DNA of 64,000 nucleotides from Delphinus delphis. Lineage: Eukaryota; Chordata; Mammalia; Artiodactyla; Delphinidae. Below, one piece after another: positions 35,600 to 50,520 of this stretch. The stretch's first letter is position 1. The number at the start of each line of letters is the position of its first letter. The translations under genes and the position numbers were made by a program. The DNA is taken from the NCBI RefSeq assembly GCF_949987515.2, contig NC_082694.2, positions 43,548,451 to 43,612,450 of the forward strand. The letters run 5' to 3'. The notes beneath the pieces were generated by a model. It did no database searches. It saw nothing but the letters and a program-made list of their open reading frames with translations, and was not told the DNA's origin.

Positions 35600-36432
35600 A
35601 ACAAACAAGAATTGGCTCCAGATCAAATCCTCCTGTGTGATATGATTGAATGGGTGCTTCACCAACTACAAATGATATAGATCACTATTATGTTTAGCGG
35701 AGACTCCTCAGACCTGCTCATTTGACTCATTTACATGCAGTTTTTCCCACTACGTTTGAAAATATTCCCCATCTGTTCTCTAGTTCTGATTTATAATTTC
35801 ATCACTGTCTTGAAAGATGATGACCATAATATCCTTGACATAGTCAATATAATAAATAAAAATTGCTTCTGAATTTTACACTTTCACAGCTTTTTCATAG
35901 CTAGAACTTGTTCACACAAAAGTTCTCAGAGTTACACTTAAGTTCTAATTAGAGCTCTAGTTAAAGCTATGTTTGCTAAGTAGTCTTCATAAGCATTAAC
36001 ATTCCATTTCTGTGTCTGGGTCCTATTGCCACCAACTGTCCTTTCATATCACAAAATATTATAAAATGCAAAAGATTCTAGATTCTTTTTGTTTTGCCAG
36101 ATCACATTTGTGTGAATGTTTGCAATTTCCCTAATGAGAAATAACTTTAAGAAAGAAAGGCTGATTTTGCCTGTTCTTGCATCCATTCATCTGGAATACG
36201 CAAAAGCAAGGGAAGTCACTTGATGCTATGGTTGTTCCTCATGATTGGATTTCACTGTCACACTCAAAATACGACACTGAGCAAAGAAACCAAGATAGGA
36301 TGTGTAATTACATGCAAGGACATCGAAAACTATATTAAAAAGCCCTGCCTTTCTGCAGTTTTCTTGCTTCCTTCCACTTGTCTATAACAGAAGTACCACC
36401 CTTACATATAGCAAATTCACAGTTTTGTTAAA
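35600..36432. other. Intronic stretch without recognised gene
   Basis: Ordinary intron sequence. No repeat or coding frame recognised. Confidence 0.5.
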
Positions 36433-36667
36433 TACAATTTATTGAGCCCTAGTGTCAACCAGGTACCATTTGGGGTGTGTATTACTTCAGTTAGTCCTCA
36501 CAAGAATATTAAGAAATGCATATTATCCCTACTTGACAGACATGGCAGTGAGACTTGGAAAGGTTAAGTGACTTTCTCCCGACACATACCAAAAACACGG
36601 TGTTGCTTGGGTTTGAACTGAGACTTATTTGACTCTAAAACTCATGATCTTACCCACTCTTCTGTCT
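36433..36667 (-). repeat. MIR SINE relic
   Basis: Reversed MIR: tttattgagccctagtgtca, cagttagtcctcacaagaat, attatccctacttgacagac, cttggaaaggttaagtgact and gggtttgaactgagacttat. Nearly full length. Confidence 0.85.
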
Positions 36668-39190
36668 CAATCATATTTCATATCTTTCTGTCAGGGAGTT
36701 GTATAAGAAAAAAATTTATTCTGTGGTTCTCAGACTTTCTAAAAAGGCCAAGTCTTCCTGTAAACTCTAATTCTTGGTATAATAAACTCTTGGTATAATA
36801 AGGCTAGAAAAAAGGCTAGCACAAGCAACTAAAGAAGAAAACAACCTCAAATAAAATAATTTAGAACTTAAAAATACTATGCAGTGAGAAAATAGTATGG
36901 TTGTTCTAATTCTGAAAGCCATGGAAAGAGACCTGTAGTTGAAGGTCACTGACAGGACCTCCTTACATCTACCTGGCAGCTTCACAGTCATCCATATTGA
37001 CCACATATGTGCCTGAAGCCAAAGGTTTTCATTTAAAGGTTTCCACAAACAAATTATTACATTTCTAGGGAGAAATAATTCTAGGCTAATTTTAAAATTA
37101 ACAATATGAATTGCTCAATTTTTCCACTTTCTTCTAAAATGAAAACTTGGAATATGATGGACTCTACGGATGTGCTCCATGCAGTAATCATTTTAAGTAT
37201 ATATAACAGATCTAAGAACATAGACTTTTTTTTAATATGTTTATTCATGCCAAGAAACTCTCTCAAAGACTGCCTTAGTTTGGCATCTACCTTTAACACA
37301 TCAACTACATAACTGGCACACGTCCATCTCCCTTTGTACTCTACAGACAGAAACCATGTATGGGGCATGTTTCCCCACACGATTTTTTTCAGAGTTTATG
37401 TTGCCAAACAAGCATTAAGCTAGTCTAAATTCCGGGCAAGTATGTAACTTTACAGGCACACAGTACTGCACCAAAACATTGAAGAAAACTTTCTATTCAT
37501 CCCACTCTGCTAACAGAGCCATTCAATCCTGTCCAGAAAGATGAGTCCATTTTAAACCCTCCTTTGATTCTACAGATTAGGAGGAGGGAGAAGTTACTGC
37601 TGAAAAATGAAAAAGAAGGGAAGAAGAAACGGTCATGGCCCCCAAGAAGCAAGAGCATGTTTTTCAGGTTTCCCAGGTTCCAACATTTTGTGTTAGAGAG
37701 GGCAGAAGAGATAAGAGCTGGAAAATCAATCCTTTTCACAAGTGTTCAGGATTTCAGCAAAGTGAGCTTTAATTTCAGATTTTTTAAACTGAAAGACATT
37801 TCAGAGAATATACAGTCCAAATGTATTTTTTTTTCTAAGAACTGTAAGGTAAAATGCCCCAAACTCATTTAAAAGTCCAAAGACTATTTTATATGCTAGC
37901 TTGAGAATTCTTTAGCATCAAAACTCACCAGGTCATAGTTTTAGGAAACAGTATTTTCTTTTGTCCCCTATTGCCTTTAGGTACTCCTCAAACTAATACT
38001 CAGGAGTTATTTGAATGCTATTTCTTCACATCACTGCAAGTGTTTTAACACAGGGGCTGGGAGATATCCCACAGCCTATGTACATCAAACACAATTTATC
38101 AGCAAATTAAATTCAAGTATGCATGATAATTCATGAATAATTTGAGGGAAATAGTAACTATAGTATCAGTTTGGAACAAAACCAAAAAGTCAAATCTCAC
38201 TTGGTTTAATGGCATATGAAACACTTGGGCACAAGCTGATAGTTGCTTGCATTTAACATTTTGAACACCAAATAATCTTATGTCTTAATATGATGAAGCC
38301 TGCAGAGTCCCCCTTCCTGAAAAATTCTTAATACTTACAAGGAATAATAAGTCTAGGATTTCTTAACTACCTCCTTGCTCAAGGAAGAGAGAGAGAATAA
38401 ATAACCACTTAGGATGAGATCTTTCCTTGCTATGCTTTATCACAGAGTGAGTTTTTCATATGTTAGAGGAAAAATTATAAAAGTAAGCATCACAATACAT
38501 ATTGTATATATACAAAGATATATGTATGTACACCATATGTCAAAGAGAGAAAGTATAGATATTCAATCTTGTTGAATCTTCACAACTTTCTATATTGGGG
38601 TGGATGCAGCATCTATTTTTCAATGTTTTTTAATCAAGTTTTCAAACTTGAAGTTGAAGGTATGACACAGATTCAGAAACTGTTAACATTCTGCCATATT
38701 TGCATGCAGTGCTTTAGCACCATCTTTAAACACAGGTAACTGGTCAAATCTCCCCCCACACACACTACTGGGATTCACATTGCACCGTTTGCATATTTCC
38801 AGTGATAGGAACCTCATTATCTCCTAATATATTAAAATGTCCAATGACCACAACATTTTTTTCTTTCACTGAACTAAAATCTGCCTTTCTTTTTACCTGC
38901 TTATTCTAGTTCTGCTCTTTGGAAAGACATGGTCAAGATCTTTTCCTCCTTCTCTAAACAGTCTTTCAAAATCCTCAAATCCACTCTCACAACAGACTAG
39001 CTCAGATACAAATCTCATCTTGTAAGTTGAGTACAGTCAGGGGGGTGGGGGGAAAGATAGGATGATGTAAGGAGAGGAGGGACTATAGGCCTTCTTAAGG
39101 GTTGGCCTTTTTCCCCACAGGTTTTGATACGTAACATTTTTCATTTTAATTCAGTTTGAAATAGTCCTAAATTTCAATTTTGTTATCTTC
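36668..39190. other. Intronic stretch without recognised gene
   Basis: No repeat family recognised. Open frames at 37081-37380 (minus) and 37564-37872 (plus) have no family resemblance and no splice or promoter context. Confidence 0.5.
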
Positions 39191-40110
39191 TTTAAATCAT
39201 GAGTTCTTTTGAAGTGTATTTCTTCTTTTCCAAAAGAGAGGGATTTTTTAGTTTTGTCATTGTTGTTGCTGTTTCTATCTTATTTGCATTGTAGTTAGAG
39301 AACAAAATCTGTATATTGCAATTTTTGAAGTTTATTTAGACTTGTCTTAAGACCAGAATATAGTCATTTTATTTTAATATTTCCTCAATACTTGAAAAGG
39401 TTATGTGTTCTGTACAGTGTTCTGTGTATGTAAGTTCAAAGTTTTTAATCATGTTATTCATATTTTCTATTCATTTCTGAAAATGTAGGTTTATTCTTTT
39501 AGTTACTGGGAGAGATATGTTAAAATCTCTTACTGTGTTTATTCATTTTTCCCTTTAGTTTTATCCATTTTTGCTCTATCTATATTGAGGCTATGTGATT
39601 AAATGAAGTTAAATTTAGAATTTCTACATTTTCCTGGTAAACTAAACCTTTATCATTACACAGTACTACATTTTATTCTGTAATCTTTTTTCCCTTAAAG
39701 TCAACTTTGATATTGCAAAGCCAACTTTCTTTTGGTTAGTGTTTGCATAGCATATTTTCCATCTTTTTTCTTTAATCTACCTGTGTCCTTATATTTAAAT
39801 CATTTCTCTTGAAGCAACGTATTTGGGTTTTGATTTCGTAATCAACCTGAGAATTTTCAGTTTTTATAAGAGCATTTAATTCACTTACCTTTAAGGTAAC
39901 TATTGATATGTTTAGGTTTAAACTACCACTTTACTCTCTGCCTTTTTTTTTCATTCTGCACATTTTAGTTTCTTTTTCTTTCCTTTCTTGCTTTCTGTCT
40001 AAAATGATGTACTGTTTTGTATTATTCCATTCTCCCCTGTATTAGATTTGCAGTTTTATACTCTTTGCTGTTCTTTTAGTGTTTCCCTAGGGAATACTTT
40101 AACATGTACC
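39190..40110 (-). repeat. Old L1 LINE relic (ORF2 5' region)
   Basis: The + strand reads like reversed L1 ORF2/endonuclease territory: gttatgtgttctgtacagtg, gagagatatgttaaaatctc, aaagtcaactttgatattgc, agccaactttcttttggtta and agcatttaattcacttacct. It is much more diverged than the 23340-30622 copy. No frame survives. Confidence 0.7.
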
Positions 40111-42494
40111 CTTGACTTATCAAAGTTCAAAATAAATTGGTAGTTTTACCTCTTCCCAGACTATAGAAGGACCTTAAAAAACTTAAACTCCATTTACCTT
40201 CCTGCCAACCCATGTGCTTTATTCCCATGTATTTTAATTCTAATTTTTTATAAATCACAAAACACCTTACTATTTTTGTTTTATATAATTGGTGTTCATT
40301 AAGATTTACCCACATATTTATCCTTTCATTGCTTTTCATTTTGCTGGAATTTTGAATCAGAAAGAGACAAGAAAAAGGAATTTAGTACAAATTTGATGAG
40401 TCACACCCCTCACTCCCTTCATACTACTATCCATTTGGAATTCAGAAAAATATAAGGGCCCTGAGGCATATGGGGAAACATTGTGCAGAAACCTCATAAG
40501 TACGATGTAATGAAATGGGCAGGAAAATACACACAAGAATGTAACATTCTCTGAAGGCAAGAGGCACAAAGATACACTTTATTTTCAAAGTCTTAGGCAG
40601 TTAATGATTTGGAGAAGTATTGCCAAGTTATACTCAGCAAATTTAGTAGTATGCCTCAATTTAATGGTCACAAAAGCTGTTTATTGTTGAATGAACAACA
40701 AGTATAATGTTAATTGGTCTCATACAATTAGGAGGTCACCAGGCCATGCTTGTTATAATTGGCATTGCCACGGCCAGGGGCTTATGTGACCTCAAGTGAT
40801 GATTGGCCTGATGGAGTAAGCCAGGAATGTGTGTGCTTTGAGCTAGAGAGACTGACTGATCTGACTGTAAGGCCTCAAGGAGGGGGACCAGGAATCAAGC
40901 CACAGTGCTCACGGAGGGCATGGAGGACTCAGTTGAATGTTCTCAGTCTCCATCCAGTTCATCAGTCTCCAGGGGTTTGATCTGGAGCTGGGGATAGGAG
41001 GGAGGTGGGAGGGGCATGGTGAAGCAGTGGAGCACCAGGAAAACACAATTGAAATATCAACGCAGAGGCATCCCCTAATAAGATGGGATCATAATTCCTC
41101 TGAAGGCCACCCAGTTTGAAGTAGATGGCCAGCTTGTATGGGATGGGCTTGAACTTGCATACAGTCTTTAATTCCTGGTACTCAGCCATCCTAGAGCAAA
41201 GACTAATGGTGCTGCTTATTTCAAAACACAGTTTTACCTCCACAAGGTTGTAGATTGATGATTGATCGTAATATCATTCCAAATACCAGGGTCATCCTTT
41301 CCCAAGCATTTTTTAATGGATAATTAAGTTTAAGAAGAAAGAAGGGAGTTTACCTGGGTATGACATATTCTCAGAGATGCCAGAGAACACTCCTGACAAT
41401 TAACAATCATTTATCAGTAGAAAATGTCTTTCCCTTAAGATTCTGAAAGCAATAAGCTTCACTTTGCCAGTGTGCAAAAAGAGGGGAAGAATGAGGATTA
41501 AGGTCTTTGTGTCCTTGCTTTTCTCTGTTTTAGCCTATGATTGGTCCATTTGGTTTGTGTGTAGTACAGAGGAGTCACGAGTTGATCGTTCATGTTCACC
41601 AGTTGGTTTTCTCCCCCACATTCATGAACATTTAATATGAATTCACGAGGTTAGACATGAACTGTATGTCTAACCTCATCCAATCATCTTGCAAACGAAC
41701 ACCACTAGCCACAGAGGAGACTAGGTGAGAGAGGGTCGATGTGCAGTGCAAATCCATCATCACTGCTGGTGAAGCAACTGCAAGTACATGTAGCACGATT
41801 TTTCCATACGGGAACAGCATATTTCAAGGTTCTGTTAGAACACAGTGCAATGTCAAGGACTTCCAGAACACTTGATTCACCACTCTCTAAAACAAAGAAA
41901 TTAACTATCAGGGAGGCTGATATTTGTTGATTTGGGTGATATTTTTGTTTATCATTTAAAGCACACCAAACTATTAACAATCTGTTTGGCCAGAACAGAT
42001 AAGAATTTAGAACTATAAATCTACTGCTGGCCATCAACGAAGTCAGTCCTCTTTTGTTACTTAATATCAGTATTTACTTTCTCCTCTAGAACTGCTTAGC
42101 TTGGGTGAATTCTAGCTGATAATTTCAGAAGGGTGAAAAGCTAACTAGAACTGGGCATTTTGCCCAGATAAATCTGATTCCAGTACTATGAAAGAAGCAG
42201 CAAGGGAAATAGAAAATTTTGACAAAAATTGTTGATAATTGGCTAAGGATTGAGGAGGGAAACAAAAGATTTGGAGAGCTATGAAAGTTATTCTAATGTA
42301 GAAGAAAGATGCAAGGGAGGAACCAACGCCCTAAAGATTAACAATCTTCTCTTTAAATTTGAGAAAAATTACGTATTTATATAATATATATATAAGAAAT
42401 TTATATACATATATGACTACAATGAAACTCCTGCTATCCCGAACTCTTAAGAAATAAGCCTTTCTGGAAACCTAAATTGCAGAAGCAAAATAGA
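40111..42494. other. Intronic stretch with an unassigned block and a hairpin
   Basis: 40740-41250 has a denser, mixed composition and a 93-codon reverse-strand frame (41243-40962) I cannot assign. 41647-41677 is a perfect 12-bp inverted repeat with a 7-nt loop. No gene is called. Confidence 0.4.
41647..41677. repeat. Perfect 12-bp inverted repeat (hairpin)
   Basis: gaggttagacat, loop gaactgt, then atgtctaacctc. The arms are exact reverse complements. It could be the core of a degraded DNA transposon or chance; no flanking structure identifies it. Confidence 0.8.
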
Positions 42495-42660
42495 AATCTT
42501 AAGTTTGAATCTCTGCTCTGTGTGACCTTGGGCAGGTCACTCATCAACCTACATTTCAGTGGCAACTCCTGCCTCACCCAAAAATTGTGGATAATGAAAC
42601 CATTATTCCACAGGGTTGTTACTAGGATTAAATCAGAGGCCTGTAGATCTAATTTCCTAA
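42495..42660 (+). repeat. MIR SINE relic
   Basis: Forward MIR core: aagtttgaatctctgctctg, tgtgaccttgggcaggtcac, then cagggttgttactaggatta. Confidence 0.8.
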
Positions 42661-43043
42661 TCAAATAATAGATGTTTAAATACTGTTAAATATTTGCCTA
42701 TTTTTATGCCAGTTAATTTTAGAATTTTAACAAATTTGTATGTGAAATTATATAAAATATTACACACCTTCTCCTTAATCAGATTTCAATCAACATAATT
42801 TAATGTCTTGATTACTCAGGTTATCATTATTAATAGCCATTAATGGATGAGGCAGCGATAAAATAGCAATGCCTCAGCACTTGTTGAAATAGTTGCTACC
42901 TTCCAGGATTATACTGAAAAATAAGATTAATATCCAAAATAACTGTAAGATCTTCACCCAGTGAGTCCCTTTTATTCAAAAAGTTTCATAGATGAAGTAG
43001 AAAGAGTACTTTGCTGGGAACTAATTTATTGAACTGTCACTAG

Positions 43044-43284
43044 AGAAAGGAAGAAAGGAAGAGAGAGAGGGAAAGAAGGCAGGCAGGCAGGCAGGCAGGA
43101 AGGAAGGAAGGAGGGAGGGGGAGGGAGGGAGGGAAGGAAGGAAGGAAGGAAGGAAGGAAGGAAGGAAGGAAGGAAGGAAGGAAGGAAAGGAAAGAAAGGA
43201 AGGAAAGAAGAAAGAAAGAGGAAGGGAGGGAGGAAGAAAGGAAGGGAGAGAGAGAGGAAGAAAAAAAGAAAGAAAGAAAGAAAG
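43044..43284 (+). repeat. GGAA/GGAAG purine microsatellite
   Basis: About 240 bp of purine-only sequence except for a (ggca)n patch near 43078-43098. It has a central uninterrupted ggaa run at about 43133-43186 and impure gaaa/gagg repeats on both sides. Long Phe/Leu/Pro/Ser frames on the other strand are by-products of the repeat. Length is likely to vary between individuals. Confidence 0.95.
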
Positions 43285-44539
43285 CAACCAGGAGTAAAGT
43301 AGCTCATCCTTATAGCAAACATGAATCTTGACCTTTTTTTTCCTATTTTACTCCATTTATGAGATTAAATTAGTATGGTTGGGGAAGACACAAAATAACA
43401 TTTTAGACCCACACAGATCAAGAAATAGCAGCAACTTGAACTTAACCACTACCTTTTCTTTACCATCAAATAATATTTACAAAGCATGCACAGTGTCCAA
43501 CTCAGAACTAGTCAAGATATGGTTATTTTACTCTAAGAATTTACGGTCTGGAAACAAAAAGATTTATTTTGAAAATTCTGAACTTTTTGAAATCTGTGCA
43601 TTATCATTAACGAAGACAGTCTATTTTACAGGTGGAGAAACAGAGAGAAAAAGAATTGATGCCATGGCCCTAGATCACAGAGGCAGTGACAGAATAAAAA
43701 TAATTATTTTTATTTTTATTATTCCTATTTCAGGAATAATATTCCTATTTCAGTACATTATCATCAAACACACCATCTGGTCAATGGTGGCTTATTCCAA
43801 AGTAGTTCTGAATTATTCCCTAAATGTAAAGCAGCACAAATTAGAAAAGTTTAAGTGGTAATCTAAAGCATTTAAGGTACACAAAGTCTTTGCCCAGGAA
43901 AACACAGTGAAGTGACTCCATGTCGTGGTAAGTTATCAAATTATGGAAAGAACATAGCAGAGATTAAAATGTTGCATAAGAGAGAGAAAGCAGCATGAGT
44001 CAGGGGTTTGGGAAATATGAGTCAGACTGAAGGGCAGGAGCCAAACACATAGAGAATGTGGGCCTAAGCAGGGACTTAGTGGACACGACAGAGATGTGGA
44101 CACAGTTGCCTCCATTAACTTTGAGAGAAAACCAAACATGCAGTTCCATAGACTGGGGATCATTGTGATAAAGGGGCTAGCAGTGAGAGCTGAGCGAAGA
44201 TCAGCTGGATTATTTAACGCAATGAGGATGCCAAAGTCAGCAAGAGAGGGACCTACAATAGTATAAATCACTAGAAGGGAGAGTGTGGGCACATTTCTGA
44301 AAAATGAGGAAATCACCAAATATTGCCATTAGCTATTCTTAATGCATTAGAATGATGAAATGTGAGTTGATTTACGTGTTGTGATATTTTAGGAAGCACA
44401 TTCTATTATTTTGTACTTTGGTAATGTTTCCATTAGGCTATGTCTACATAGTTCAGAGCTGCTTCCTGTGGTGTGCAATCCAAACTCTAATTGCACCTAT
44501 AAGGCCTTGAATTTTGCTCATGACTTGAGCTACCATTTT
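43285..44539. other. Intronic stretch without recognised gene
   Basis: A short tandem duplication of attcctatttcag occurs at about 43720-43753. A small MIR-like fragment may lie at 43625-43695 (ggtggagaaacagagag ... gatcacagaggcagtgac). The 177-codon frame at 43328-43861 is AT-rich, lacks family resemblance and is not called. Confidence 0.4.
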
Positions 44540-44965
44540 ATGAGCACCTTCAACCAGGCACTGCACCAGACTCCTCATACACAGCACCTCCAGCCGTGCT
44601 GATTCCAGCTATCTGCCATTCTTCTCATGCAAACTGCTTTTGTCTTATCAGCGTTTTCTAATGTGATCTCCCTTCTGCCTAGAAATAGCCTCCTATTTCT
44701 GCCAATCCATGTACCTTACCTTCTTCAAAATGCAGCTCAAAATTCACCTCCTCAGGCCAGCCTTCCACCACTGATGCTGCTGTCTTCCTAGCTTTGCACT
44801 TCTCCACTCCATTGCTTTACAGCCATTTCCATTTACTGACATCTTGCTGTGTTTCTTACGTCTTGCCTGTTACTCAGCCTTGTAAATGTTTAGTTCCATG
44901 AGATAAAACACTGATCCTACTTTCTTTAAACTCTAGGCATCAGTTCTTAGCAAACAATCTTGGTT
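44540..44965 (+). repeat. L2 LINE relic (3' region)
   Basis: Forward L2-like blocks: ccttcttcaaaatgcagctc, aattcacctcctcaggccag, ccttccaccactgatgctgc and ctttacagccatttcc-type sequence. Diverged. Confidence 0.6.
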
Positions 44966-44967
44966 CA

Positions 44968-45100
44968 TTCATCCATTTATTGAACAAATATGTTTCGAAA
45001 ACCCACCCTGTTTCTTGTAGTCTGCAAGGTGCTAGGAATACAGAAAAAAGTAATACATAGTCCCTGTCCTCAAAGAGCTTGGGTTCAGGGCCCAGGGAAT
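44968..45100 (-). repeat. L2 LINE relic (3' tip)
   Basis: Reversed L2 3' tip: ttcattcatccatttattga, caaggtgctaggaatacaga, agtccctgtcctcaaagagc. It lies back to back with the forward L2 piece just upstream. Confidence 0.65.
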
Positions 45101-45885
45101 GTGTTAACTGTCTGCCTAAAGAACCTAGTGAGCTTAACTGTCAAGGATAACTTACAGATAGTTTAAAAACAAAACAAAAACTCCTCTCCCCAAACTACTG
45201 TTTCCTAGATTATCAGGAAAACCATAGCTGATGTGAGTAGTTTCCATTATGAATAAAGAATTGCTTTTGCTAATACAGGTATTCCCACCACGGAGGACTT
45301 TCATAAACATACCTGGGGGAGACAGGTCTTCTGGTGCATCTGCACAGAGATGGATATTCTGCTTTGAGTTTCTAACATAGGAGTATATTTTAGTGATTTT
45401 CTTATCACATGATATTTAAGACATAGAAATGCATACAAGTAGAAAAGATAAGCATAAAAGAGTTTAACAATGTAAAACAGTTCTTACATGATTTTGTATA
45501 GATGTGTGAATAAACAGCATCTCAAATTACAACTTTCAAATTAATAAAACCGTGTTATTTAAATAAATCAATAAATTGATGGCATAATTGAAGATAGTTC
45601 AAAGAAATCCAGTCTATCTACACAACCTTCAGCATTAGATAACCTGCTAAGAGCAAAGAGGATAAATATTCTAAACTCGAATTGGAAAAGCCATAAATGA
45701 AAATGTAGTCTGTTCATTTACTAGCAGATCCAGCTCAAGGTATAAGATGAAGCATCCATTCAACTCCTTTGGAATAATTTCTTGAAGGGGATTTCATGCA
45801 ACTGTGTTTTATTGAATTTCAGGGAGGTTTCCCATCTGCAAAAATTAAAACTAAAAGTGAATCCAAGTAAGTAGAAAGTGTATTT
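45101..45885. other. Intronic stretch without recognised gene
   Basis: Ordinary AT-rich intron. Nothing recognised. Confidence 0.5.
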
Positions 45886-46277
45886 AAAATACTACCAGTC
45901 AGGGACATCCCTGGTGTTCCAGTGGTAAAGAATTCACCTTCCAATGCAGGGGACACGGGTTCGATCCCTGGTCAGGGAGCTAAGATCTCACATGCCGCAG
46001 GGCAACTAAGCCCACGTGCTACAACTATTGAGCTCGTGCACCTCAACTAGAGAGGCCGCGTGCCGCAAACTGCAGAGCCCATGCACCCTGGAGCCTGCGT
46101 GCCACAGCTAGAGAAGAGAAAACCCATACACCACAACTAGAGAGAAGCCCGAGCACCACAACAAAAGATCCTGTGTGCCGCAACTAAGACCCAATGCAGA
46201 CAATAAATAAAATATTTTTTTTTGTAAAAAAAGCTTATTCTATAAAATAAATAAATAAAATAAAATACCACCAGTCA
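45886..46277 (+). mobile_element. Long CHR-2-type SINE (~360 bp) with target-site duplication
   Basis: Body 45902-46261. It begins gggacatccctggtgttcca, has the B box ggttcgatccctggtc, then a long tRNA-unrelated part with repeated caactagagagg / cacaactagagagaagcc / gccgcaactaagaccc units, and ends in (aataaa)n. The flanks aaaatactaccagtca (45886-45901) and aaaataccaccagtca (46262-46277) match in 15 of 16 positions. Confidence 0.92.
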
Positions 46278-48729
<2,452 letters not shown>

Positions 48730-49029
48730 TAACTGTTTAAACCTCAGGCCTTTAAAACAAAGCACTCATCTTTATTTGGAGAATGATAGTGCTTATTTTT
48801 TCATTGACTACCAATCCATTTTCCATGTTAACAAGAAAAAAACTAGCCTTAAAGGTTGAGCATATTCTGGGTATCAAAGTTTTGGTTACATGTTAGACTA
48901 AGCAAAAGCAGAAATTTGGGGTGTGAATGAGACCACAAAAGCAACCGGGAAAATCATTTTAAATTAGTTATTTGGTACACTAGCACTAAAACACTGGTGC
49001 TATGGGCTTCATTCACTGGTTGTAGCATA

Positions 49030-49215
49030 GTATAGCTTATAGGGCAAATGGTGAGGTTCAAATCCCAGCTCTACCCCTAACCCACTTTGAGACCTTGGGC
49101 AAGTTACTTAACTACTCTGTGCCTCACTCTTTTCCTTTGTACTATGGAGATAATACCAGTCCCTATCTCAGGAGCTCATGTGCAGGAGTGCTTAGAATGG
49201 CTCCTCGTTCTGGGT
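49030..49215 (+). repeat. MIR SINE relic
   Basis: Forward MIR: ggttcaaatcccagctctac, gagaccttgggcaagttact, ctctgtgcctcactcttttc and atggagataataccagtccc. Confidence 0.88.
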
Positions 49216-49319
49216 TGTATAGCTGTGTGCCATCGTTATGTAATGAGTTAACAGACTCGTACTAAACATTCTTTACATGGCAAGTGAGTGCAGTGCTAGG
49301 GATGCAACACATGTGCCCT

Positions 49320-49445
49320 CCTTGAGAGCTCTACTTGAGCTCTCTGAGGACAGGGGCCAGGACTGGTTTGTGTCATTGTTGTCTCCCCAGTCCCTGAAGA
49401 CTGCCCACCAAGTAGGTGCTCAATGCATGCTTTTTGAATGACAGG
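49320..49445 (+). repeat. L2 LINE 3' end relic
   Basis: Forward L2 tail: agctctctgaggacaggggc, attgttgtctccccagtccc, aagtaggtgctcaatgcatg and ctttttgaatgac. Confidence 0.8.
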
Positions 49446-50014
49446 AAGAACACGATATGGGGAGGCCAACTGGCAAATGAGAAGTAAACTAAAGTGTTCA
49501 AGTAAACTAAAGGGTTCAATCTTGAGGCCCAGCACTAGGATGAAACTCTGTAATTGACTCCCTCTGTCCACTGATTTACATACCACCTCTTACCATAAGA
49601 TCAGTGAAGAGTCCTTATTTTCTCTTAGGAACAGAGGATAATGATGTGGGGACAGGCAACCCAGCACCAATTTTCACCTGAGAATGTGAGCTCTTGGTGT
49701 CAGGATGTCAACACTGAGCTCCTTATGGGCCCTGGCCCTGTTCTCCTGCCATGGGGTTGTGCATAGGTGCTGGGGCTAGCGCCCAGCCTCTGAGGAAGGA
49801 CCAGGGCTTGCACTGACTGAAGCTGTGACTTAAGAGAAAATTGTGTGGAAAACTCCACAGGCACCAAAATTTTGCCCACTGTATTCGTCAGGAAAATAAA
49901 CAATTGAGGGTATAAAAAGTATAGAAAAAGAAAAAACCCAGCCTACTATGGGAAGAATCAAAGCGAATGGAACTTATGGTTAGAGCCCTTTATGGTATGG
50001 CAGGAGATGTCCTT
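49446..50014. other. Intron 6 stretch without recognised gene
   Basis: Contains a tandem 18-bp duplication aagtaaactaaagtgttc / aagtaaactaaagggttc at about 49481-49520. Otherwise nothing recognised. Confidence 0.5.
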
Positions 50015-50175
50015 AAATTCAGATCTAGGACTTCCCTGGTGGTCCAGTGGTTAAGACTCCATGCTTCCACTGCAGGGGGTGCAGGTTCGATCCCTGGTCA
50101 TCCCTGGTAGGGGAAATAAGATCCCACACGCCACGTGGTGCCACCAAGAATTAAAAAAAAAAAAATTCTGATCTA
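50015..50175 (+). mobile_element. CHR-2-type SINE with target-site duplication
   Basis: Body about 50028-50162: ggacttccctggtggtccag, B box ggttcgatccctggtc, a local duplication of catccctggt, agatcccacacgccacgtgg and a poly-A tail. Flanks aaattcagatcta (50015-50027) and aaattctgatcta (50163-50175) differ at one base. Confidence 0.92.
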
Positions 50176-50520
50176 ATCATGTGGCTTCCTCACTGTTCCC
50201 CTCACCCATAGAACCAACACTACATTCCTCAACCGAGCATATAAGGTCTTCCTCTATCTAGCCCTTGCCCAGCTCTATTGTATCAACACTCCTCTCCTGC
50301 CAAAATAATTACAACACTCCAGCTTTGCCCCACTAGTTACAGTTCCCCAATACATCACACAGTGTCACACTTCAGTGCCTCTACCAGAGACATGCAGTCC
50401 TAACAAACTCCCGTTCAACTCTCAAATTCTAGCTCAAGGTAACTTCCTCCGGGAGGTCTTCCATGATATACCCAAATATAATTAGTCACTCCCCCCTCTC
50501 TGCCAGTAATTCTCAAACTC
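50176..50520 (+). repeat. Possible L2 LINE relic
   Basis: L2-like 3' UTR order on the + strand: tataaggtcttcctctatct, cattctagctcaagg-type block and aacttcctccgggaggtctt then ccatgatata. Diverged and uncertain. Confidence 0.5.

Noticed and set aside
35356..35680. Open frames of 77 and 91 codons
   Set aside because: They run through the CHR-type SINE, whose GC-rich body lacks stops by chance.
43044..43284. CRISPR-like direct repeats
   Set aside because: The repeat unit is 4-5 bp without unique spacers. It is a microsatellite in a mammalian genome.
43021..43322. Reverse-strand frames rich in Phe, Leu, Pro and Ser
   Set aside because: They are translations of the GGAA-type microsatellite, not proteins.
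43328..43861. 177-codon + strand open frame
   Set aside because: AT-rich, low-complexity in places, no domain, no splice-site or promoter support. The family is unknown and it lies in an intron full of repeats.
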